DNA from: Echinarachnius parma
Taxonomy: Eukaryota > Echinodermata > Echinoidea > Clypeasteroida > Echinarachniidae
Assembly: GCA_037951105.1 (NCBI GenBank)
Contig: JBAMJV010003954.1
Coordinates: forward strand, 1-64,000
Direction of reading: 5' to 3'
Length of the DNA: 64,000 bases
Numbering within the stretch: position 1 is the stretch's first letter; the number at the start of each line of letters is the position of its first letter. A program made the position numbers and the translations under genes. Shown piece after piece: positions 63,401-64,000 of this stretch. The notes below the pieces were generated by a model, which made no database searches, was not told the DNA's origin, and saw only the letters and a list, made by a program, of their open reading frames with translations.

Positions 63401-63846
63401 ATGCAAAAACTGACAAAGGGTTCATAAAGTGTGTATTTCTTTGATCTGATTAATAAAAGTCTGATTAATCTCTAAAACCATAGGCATTGAAATCAGCATG
63501 AAGTTTGCTAAACTGTGTCAATATCAAAGACCAACATTTCAGTTCATAAATTTATGTAATCAATTATATTAAATTATTCTGTCTAGTACATGTATTAATC
63601 ACCAAAATTATTGTGGTGTATCATTTATTCTCCGTAGATGCTAGCTTGAGTATTTTGGAGATTATTTCCTGAATGAGTAATAAAATAAATCATGTTTTTC
63701 AGACTTTGATTAAATCAATGAATTTTTTCTTTAAATGACAGCTCCAGAGCCGAGACCTAGAGCTAGAGGAGAAGGAACGACAGACGACCAGACTGAGAAC
63801 TGAGATGAAGGAGAAGGAGATGGAGATTGTCAGGCTCAAGTCACAG
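27034..63846 (+). CDS. JAKMIP-like giant coiled-coil protein (gene 2, 23 exons in window, 3' incomplete, span includes introns)
   Basis: Twenty-three exons join in consistent phase into at least 3346 codons, with no stop before the window edge. Residues 154-304 carry EAREEARKL, ARRDI.HL and ELKAKERVIGVLEKEL..Q.GY, closely matching the N-terminal coiled coil of JAKMIP proteins (established family: microtubule and kinase binding, cytoplasmic, neuronal in vertebrates). Vertebrate JAKMIPs are about 600-850 residues; this one is far longer because of a 2128-codon exon of heptad repeats with acidic linkers. Residues 305-455 form a Ser/Pro/Arg-rich linker with SRIPTPSS and RRTPSP motifs, the type often bound by microtubules or kinases. 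The C-terminal part in view is a Pro-rich segment followed by more coiled coil. The start is ATG at 27034 in the context GCCATGG; an in-frame ATG at 27007 is possible. A cytoskeletal scaffold role is inferred. Confidence 0.75.
27669..27899 (+). CDS. Gene 2 exon 2: JAKMIP EAREEARKL motif
   Basis: TTTCAG|TACCTG to CATCTA|GTGAGT, 77 codons in phase 0. The sequence LLEAREEARKL...ERTRL and ARRDIIHL matches JAKMIP EAREEARKLFDTERLKLL and the DIRRLM region. Confidence 0.85.
27960..28118. repeat. SINE/LINE-like tail with ATT repeat
   Basis: GTATAAAGCGCTTAGAGATG, then AAGGCACTATATAAATC, then (ATT)n to about 28118. A '...AAAGCGCT...GCACTATATAAAT(ATT)n' ending is common to short retroposons of marine invertebrates. 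The body upstream is not resolved. Confidence 0.5.
28161..28240. mobile_element. Short TTAACCC-family element, copy 1 (degraded)
   Basis: TTCCCTTCGAAATTCTGAAA...CCCACCCAGTTCC...GTAGTCAAGGGGG matches the approximately 80-bp family seen six more times in the introns of gene 2 (see 35105, 37971, 39801, 40847, 42741, 45154). Confidence 0.55.
28275..28560. repeat. Dispersed repeat with TTATATAGCGCAC block
   Basis: AATAATAATGGTGGCTACTTATATAGCGC is followed by a GC-richer body with CTGCACTCAACCCAGC and GGGTACCCATTTATCACCTG. This composition is typical of marine LINE/SINE 3' regions; I cannot name the family. Confidence 0.45.
29967..30991. mobile_element. hAT-type non-autonomous element, 1.0 kb
   Basis: TIRs TAAGGCTGAGTC and GACTCAGCCTTA with a perfect 8-bp duplication ATATGATA (29959-29966 and 30992-30999). 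Sub-terminal ACCGGTCGGGAACCGG-like blocks occur at both ends. A 73-codon frame inside (30086-30307) shows no transposase feature. Confidence 0.9.
31000..32900. other. Intron 2 of gene 2, right part
   Basis: AT-rich intron sequence without coding support. It holds a fragment related to the TIR element at 16173 (about 31010-31087) and, at 32145-32330, a block related to the TIR element at 57990-58244 (CTGCACTTGTTGGTAATTCA, CAAATTAAAGCTTGTGATG). I saw nothing else. Confidence 0.5.
32932..33153 (+). CDS. Gene 2 exon 3: JAKMIP core motif
   Basis: ACCTCAG|GTTGAA to ACAGAG|GTAACA, 74 codons in phase 0. ELKAKERVIGVLEKELGQQ followed by GYALKLQAEKDSLGQQL aligns with the most conserved JAKMIP stretch (E-[IL]-KAK-[DE]-R-[IV]-I-x-x-LEKEL-x-x-Q-x-GY). 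Confidence 0.9.
33584..33657. mobile_element. Short TTAA-flanked element, family B copy
   Basis: TTAACCCATTTGGACTGG at the left and CATTGGGTTAA at the right, with CAAAATCAAATC inside. It matches the family best seen at 40664-40754. Confidence 0.5.
33928..34100. repeat. Dispersed repeat, copy 2
   Basis: CCTGTCTTAGTGGCCACCTG, GGTCACCTGTTTACAATGGC and ACTTTTCTTGTTTCCCTT repeat the copy at 24137-24300. Confidence 0.6.
34198..34338 (+). CDS. Gene 2 exon 4: Ser/Pro linker
   Basis: TTTTCAG|AATGTG to AAAGCA|GTAAGT, 47 codons in phase 0. VRLMSPAPLNSV resembles the Ser-Pro stretch after the first coiled coil of JAKMIPs. Confidence 0.75.
34827..34967 (+). CDS. Gene 2 exon 5: basic Ser/Pro linker
   Basis: CATCAG|AGAGTA to AACAGG|GTAAAT, 47 codons in phase 0. 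It contains SRIPTPSSS and RRTPSPG, plausible microtubule-contact or phosphorylation motifs. Confidence 0.75.
35105..35182. mobile_element. Short TTAACCC-family element, copy 2
   Basis: TTAACCCATTCCTTTGAGATT...CCCACCCGGTTCCTGTAGTCAAGGGGTTA. The ends mirror each other (TTAACCC / GGGGTTA). Confidence 0.6.
35185..36245. repeat. Minisatellite, 49-bp unit with variants
   Basis: About twenty units built on TGACTTGG(A/C)TGCCATGGT, then CCACTATATAGGTTTGC or TTTGCATTTTCATCAACCC, then TTTTTAACGAACCT. Two unit types alternate into higher-order blocks of about 86 bp. It fills most of intron 5 of gene 2 and does not encode protein. Confidence 0.85.
36398..36565 (+). CDS. Gene 2 exon 6
   Basis: ATTGCAG|CCTGCA to ACACAG|GTAAGA, 56 codons in phase 0. 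Ser-rich linker (SSNNSPSSSREVS). Confidence 0.75.
36839..36913 (+). CDS. Gene 2 exon 7
   Basis: TTCACAG|TGTACA to AACAAG|GTACGC, 25 codons in phase 0; return to coiled coil (VKEREDQMTDLRNK). Confidence 0.7.
37484..37639 (+). CDS. Gene 2 exon 8
   Basis: TTGATAG|TTGAGT to AAACAG|GTAACA, 52 codons in phase 0. Heptad coiled coil with DQNELLEFRVLELE, followed by an acidic Gly-rich end. Confidence 0.75.
37971..38053. mobile_element. Short TTAACCC-family element, copy 3
   Basis: TTAACCGGTTCCCTTTCGAG...AGCCCACCAGGTTAG...AGGGGTTGA. It is diverged but keeps the order of blocks. Confidence 0.45.
38374..38460 (+). CDS. Gene 2 exon 9
   Basis: TTGACAG|GTGCCC to CTCACT|GTAAGT, 29 codons in phase 0; no domain of its own. 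Confidence 0.65.
38800..39505 (+). mobile_element. TIR element with TACCGTAAATCTC ends, copy 1
   Basis: TA, then CCGTAAATCTC(T/C)GTGTATAAGGCGCAC at the left and its inverse at the right, then TA (39506-39507). 706 bp. It belongs to the same family as 57004-57683, which is in the opposite orientation. TA duplication and no coding content. Confidence 0.75.
39557..39610 (+). CDS. Gene 2 exon 10
   Basis: TTTCCAG|TATGCA to AAAGAG|GTAAGA, 18 codons in phase 0 (YANIPELKQKLDQLSCKE). Confidence 0.65.
39801..39880. mobile_element. Short TTAACCC-family element, copy 4
   Basis: TTATCCCGTTCCCTACGAGATT...AGCCCACTCGGTTCCCGTAGTCTAGGGGTTAA. Confidence 0.6.
40108..40179 (+). CDS. Gene 2 exon 11
   Basis: TCCACAG|AATTCA to CAGGAG|GTAATA, 24 codons in phase 0. 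Confidence 0.65.
40664..40754. mobile_element. Short TTAA-flanked element, family B, clearest copy
   Basis: AACCCATTCAGGACTG at the left is perfectly mirrored by CAGTCCTGAATGGGTT at the right. The right flank is TTAA and the left flank CTAA. About 90 bp in all, with potential to fold as a hairpin. Confidence 0.7.
40847..40926. mobile_element. Short TTAACCC-family element, copy 5 (inverted)
   Basis: TTAACCTGTTGCTTACGGGAACCGGGTGGGC...GGGGATTTCAGAATC...GAACGGGTTAA: the same family in reverse orientation, with TTAA at both ends. Confidence 0.65.
41067..41192 (+). CDS. Gene 2 exon 12
   Basis: GGATAG|ACCCTG to GATCAG|GTAGGT, 42 codons in phase 0; coiled coil (LATMEEMYQCLENEMDQQ). Confidence 0.75.
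41502..41681 (+). CDS. Gene 2 exon 13
   Basis: CTTACAG|AAGAAC to AAAGAG|GTAGGA, 60 codons in phase 0; coiled coil. Confidence 0.75.
41762..41837. mobile_element. Short TTAA-flanked element, family B copy
   Basis: TTTACCCCATTCAGGAGTGG to AATAAACGGGTTAA. Its right TTAA (41834-41837) is also the left TTAA of the next element. Confidence 0.45.
41838..42376. mobile_element. TTAA-flanked TIR element, family C, complete
   Basis: AGGGGTAGTTTAGTTTTGGT at the left; ACCAAAACTGTACTACCCCT at the right, then TTAA (42377-42380). 539 bp, with the GGGGCCCAAATAATT core shared with the copy at 16284. Confidence 0.85.
42741..42801. mobile_element. Short TTAACCC-family element, copy 6
   Basis: TTAACCCATTCCCTTCAAGATT...AGCCCACCAGGTTTCTGTAGGCTAGGGGTTAA, ending about 33 bp before exon 14. 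Confidence 0.6.
42834..42971 (+). CDS. Gene 2 exon 14, with a GC donor
   Basis: TTGTATAG|AGAATC to AAAAAG|GCAAGT, 46 codons in phase 0; coiled coil (LEEVVTQQEVYISQLKAK). The donor dinucleotide is GC, embedded in an otherwise perfect AAG|GCAAGT consensus. Its last 90 nt are the first unit of a 171-bp tandem array. Confidence 0.75.
42882..43860 (+). repeat. 171-bp tandem array containing the 3' part of exon 14
   Basis: Units start at 42882, 43053, 43224, 43395 and 43566 with a constant 171-bp period. A sixth, partly diverged unit starts at 43758. Each unit has the exon segment ACACCTTGTGTGTG...AAACACAAAAAG plus a spacer containing ACAGTGGAACCTCACTATAA. Units 2-5 have an AG at the left (CCCATAG) and would give an 89-nt exon, which breaks the frame. 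Read through, the spacer gives a stop (CAT GTT TGA). Donors are GC in units 1-4 and GT in units 5 and 6. Confidence 0.85.
44320..44396. repeat. Poly-G/poly-C hAT-type remnant
   Basis: A G-rich and C-rich stretch (C run about 44357-44376) ending CGCTAGCCACACCACTACT resembles the right end of the hAT element at 8047 (GCTACGCCACTG) with changes. No target duplication remains. Confidence 0.4.
45154..45234. mobile_element. Short TTAACCC-family element, copy 7 (inverted)
   Basis: TTAACCCCTTGCCTGCGGGG...GGGCTATGTACAAAAGTCTATG...GGGGACTGGTTAA, with TTAA at both ends. Confidence 0.55.
45300..46780. other. Intron 14 of gene 2, middle part
   Basis: AT-rich, with no supported exon. An 86-codon frame with an ATG at 45335-45595 has no recognised domain, no acceptor in position and is probably chance. 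Confidence 0.4.
46801..47213. mobile_element. Long fold-back element, arms of about 200 bp
   Basis: The sequence is a near-perfect inverted repeat centred at 47013/47014 (CATAAA|TTTATG). Arms include TTTCAAATTTGGACTTCATT, TATTGGCTGAGATATGC and CAATGGGCAATCAGTG and their complements. TAGAG at the left mirrors CTCTA at the right, next to TA. There is no coding content. Transcribed in the intron, it would form a long double-stranded RNA hairpin. Confidence 0.8.
47418..47583. mobile_element. TIR element with GGGCC(G/C)CGTTGCAGAAAGAG ends, copy 2
   Basis: The left end GGGCCGCGTTGCAGAAAGAG and the right end CTCTTTCTGCAACGGGGCCC mirror each other, with extended inner pairing (ACAATTAATTGTAAGT). Same family as 14851-14998. 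Confidence 0.8.
47969..54352 (+). CDS. Gene 2 exon 15: giant coiled-coil exon, 2128 codons
   Basis: TTTTGCAG|AAACGT to CAGAAG|GTGAGC, 6384 nt open throughout in phase 0. It encodes heptad-repeat coiled coil rich in Glu, Lys, Leu and Gln. Acidic low-complexity linkers interrupt it at about 48340-48430, 51180-51240, 52520-52570 and 52870-52985. The last is followed by basic RRTPKENTSARSS. A 105-codon block at about 49488-49802 is repeated at 49803-50117. A 2-kb-plus internal exon is very unusual in a gene whose other exons are 54-459 nt. The Ser/Leu-rich frames on the opposite strand are shadows of the Glu/Lys codons. Confidence 0.9.
55280..55480 (+). CDS. Gene 2 exon 16
   Basis: TCTGCAG|TTGTCT to ACCAAG|GTCAGA, 67 codons in phase 0; coiled coil (DQLERELESALTDLQTATRR). 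Confidence 0.8.
55590..56843. mobile_element. hAT-like non-autonomous element, 1.25 kb, with internal repeats
   Basis: Left end CAATGCTCCACACTAAC; right end GTTAATGTCGAGCGTGG, a 13/17 match when inverted. TTTTATA flanks both sides (55583-55589 and 56844-56850). ACTTGCCCG-type blocks occur near both ends. The interior holds three units of about 157 bp (GCGCTTCGAG at 56273, 56430 and 56589). Confidence 0.7.
57004..57683 (-). mobile_element. TIR element with TACCGTAAAACTCCG ends, copy 2
   Basis: TA (57002-57003), CCGTAAAACTCCGTGTATAA and its inverse, TA (57684-57685). Internal blocks (TGCAGCATTCAGCAATATA, GGGCATGACAAGAGCTTGC) show that it is inverted relative to 38800-39505. Confidence 0.75.
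57990..58244. mobile_element. TIR element with GTGACCGGCTATAGC ends
   Basis: The left end GTGACCGGCTATAGCCAAAC, with CTGCACTTGTCGGTAA, mirrors the right end TTACCGACAAGTGCAG with GCTATAGCGGGTCAC. No clear target duplication. Internal sequence (about 58151-58203) matches the stretch just before exon 11 of gene 1 (13518-13562). Confidence 0.7.
58293..58345 (+). pseudogene. Partial duplicate of the start of exon 17
   Basis: CATTGCCATGCATCACCAG|GAGCTGAGAGAAGTACAGGA... repeats the acceptor and first approximately 35 nt of exon 17 exactly 147 bp upstream, then diverges without a donor in frame. Confidence 0.7.
58457..58582 (+). CDS. Gene 2 exon 17
   Basis: CACCAG|GAGCTG to ATCCAG|GTCAGT, 42 codons in phase 0 (ELREVQELYNQSVKECMKL). 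It contains the 13-mer AGGTCAAAGGTCA. Confidence 0.75.
58878..59175 (+). mobile_element. Non-autonomous hAT element, CAGCG family, third copy
   Basis: CAGCGAAAAAAATACACGGG to AATTTTTTCGCTG, with the perfect 8-bp duplication ATGCATAG at 58870-58877 and 59176-59183. It is nearly identical along its length to 6229-6543. Confidence 0.9.
59183..60494. other. Intron 17 of gene 2, right part
   Basis: AT-rich sequence with C runs (about 59211-59220 and 59357-59380). The small frames here have no domain and no usable splice sites. I see no further element. Confidence 0.5.
60495..60567 (+). CDS. Gene 2 exon 18
   Basis: ATACAG|AGTACC to ATGGCTG|GTAAGA, 73 nt, ending in phase 1. Confidence 0.7.
60872..60961 (+). 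pseudogene. Degenerate duplicate of the start of exon 19
   Basis: CCTTTAG|ACGGTGATGAGTTCACC reads DGDEFTLEDFVNALPAQ in the correct phase, against DGDELTLEDFLNALPAQ in the real exon 175 bp downstream, then reaches a stop (60960) without a good donor. The preceding intron end is duplicated too. Confidence 0.7.
61047..61283 (+). CDS. Gene 2 exon 19
   Basis: CTTCAG|ATGGTG to GCAG|GTAAGC, phase 1 on both sides. Acidic and hydrophobic linker (DGDELTLEDFLNALPAQ...). Confidence 0.75.
61741..62029 (+). CDS. Gene 2 exon 20: Pro-rich segment
   Basis: CATTCAG|TTGATG (phase 1) to CTCAG|GTACAT (phase 2). It encodes DAPPLPDYAPPGQRPYPLRR and DLTPPPPPLPSDPPPGKPGG, candidate SH3 or EVH1 ligands. Confidence 0.75.
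62433..62709 (+). CDS. Gene 2 exon 21
   Basis: GCAATAG|GGCCC (phase 2) to AACAAT|GTAAGA (phase 0). A Pro/Gly linker ending in TPLWLKKMVEWQSAEKEK, then coiled coil. Confidence 0.75.
63114..63209 (+). CDS. Gene 2 exon 22
   Basis: TTCTAG|GAGTTA to CAGAAG|GTCAGT, 32 codons in phase 0; coiled coil (LRQLKVEREQLKRQL). Confidence 0.8.
63273..63362. mobile_element. Short TTAA-flanked element, family B copy
   Basis: TTAACTTGTTCAGGACTG at the left and CAGTCCTGAAGGGGTTAA at the right. About 90 bp, in intron 22. Confidence 0.65.
63742..63846 (+). CDS. Gene 2 exon 23 (last in window)
   Basis: ATGACAG|CTCCAG to TCACAG|GTAAAA, 35 codons in phase 0; coiled coil (RDLELEEKERQTTRLRTEMK). The gene continues to the right of the window. 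Confidence 0.8.
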
Positions 63847-64000
63847 GTAAAAACCTCTCATCTAATCATCTCATCCTTTAACCCTAATCCCATTAGGGGG
63901 GGGCCTTTTAGGCCCCCCCCTGTCGTTTTTTTCGACGTGCATCTAGACCGATTGGAATTTCACGTTCAAACTTCAGGACTTTTTTCTCTCAAGTCTCCCG

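Overview
This is eukaryotic, intron-rich genomic DNA, most likely from a sea urchin or a close marine deuterostome. The reasons are many short phase-consistent exons with GT-AG introns, introns packed with short terminal-inverted-repeat (TIR) elements and poly-G/C runs, LINE fragments, and a DUF6589 gene next to a JAKMIP-like gene. The species assignment is inference; a lancelet or hemichordate is not excluded. Both genes are on the + strand, and I found no convincing gene on the - strand and no RNA gene.

Region 1 (1-2088) has no supportable coding sequence and probably holds the promoter and upstream 5' UTR of gene 1. Region 2 (2115-21695) is gene 1: 15 coding exons that join in phase to a 1781-residue protein. 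It has an N-terminal Cys2...Cys2 motif, Gly/Arg-rich and acidic repeats, a DUF6589-type domain, and two PHD-type zinc fingers that interrupt that domain. Region 3 (21696-27033) is intergenic or UTR sequence with several TIR elements, low-complexity runs and a CpG-rich patch near 25.6-25.9 kb that may be the first exon and promoter of gene 2.

Region 4 (27034 to the right edge) is gene 2. It has 23 exons with consistent phase, encodes at least 3346 residues and continues past the window. Its N-terminus resembles JAKMIP (Janus kinase and microtubule interacting protein) coiled-coil proteins. A single 6.4-kb exon (47969-54352) encodes about 2130 residues of coiled coil broken by acidic linkers.

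The most striking content outside the genes is the density and clarity of small DNA transposons. Several hAT-type elements carry perfect 8-bp target duplications: three copies of one CAGCG-ended family, one CAGTGGCGTAGC element and one 1-kb TAAGG element. At least six TTAA-flanked families are present, one with piggyBac-type CCCT/AGGG ends. There are also two long fold-back elements. Both genes show repeated partial exon duplication: tails of exon 7 in gene 1, and in gene 2 an exon inside a 171-bp tandem array, two further duplicated exon starts and a 105-codon duplication inside the giant exon. One splice acceptor of gene 1 looks as if it came from a transposon fragment.
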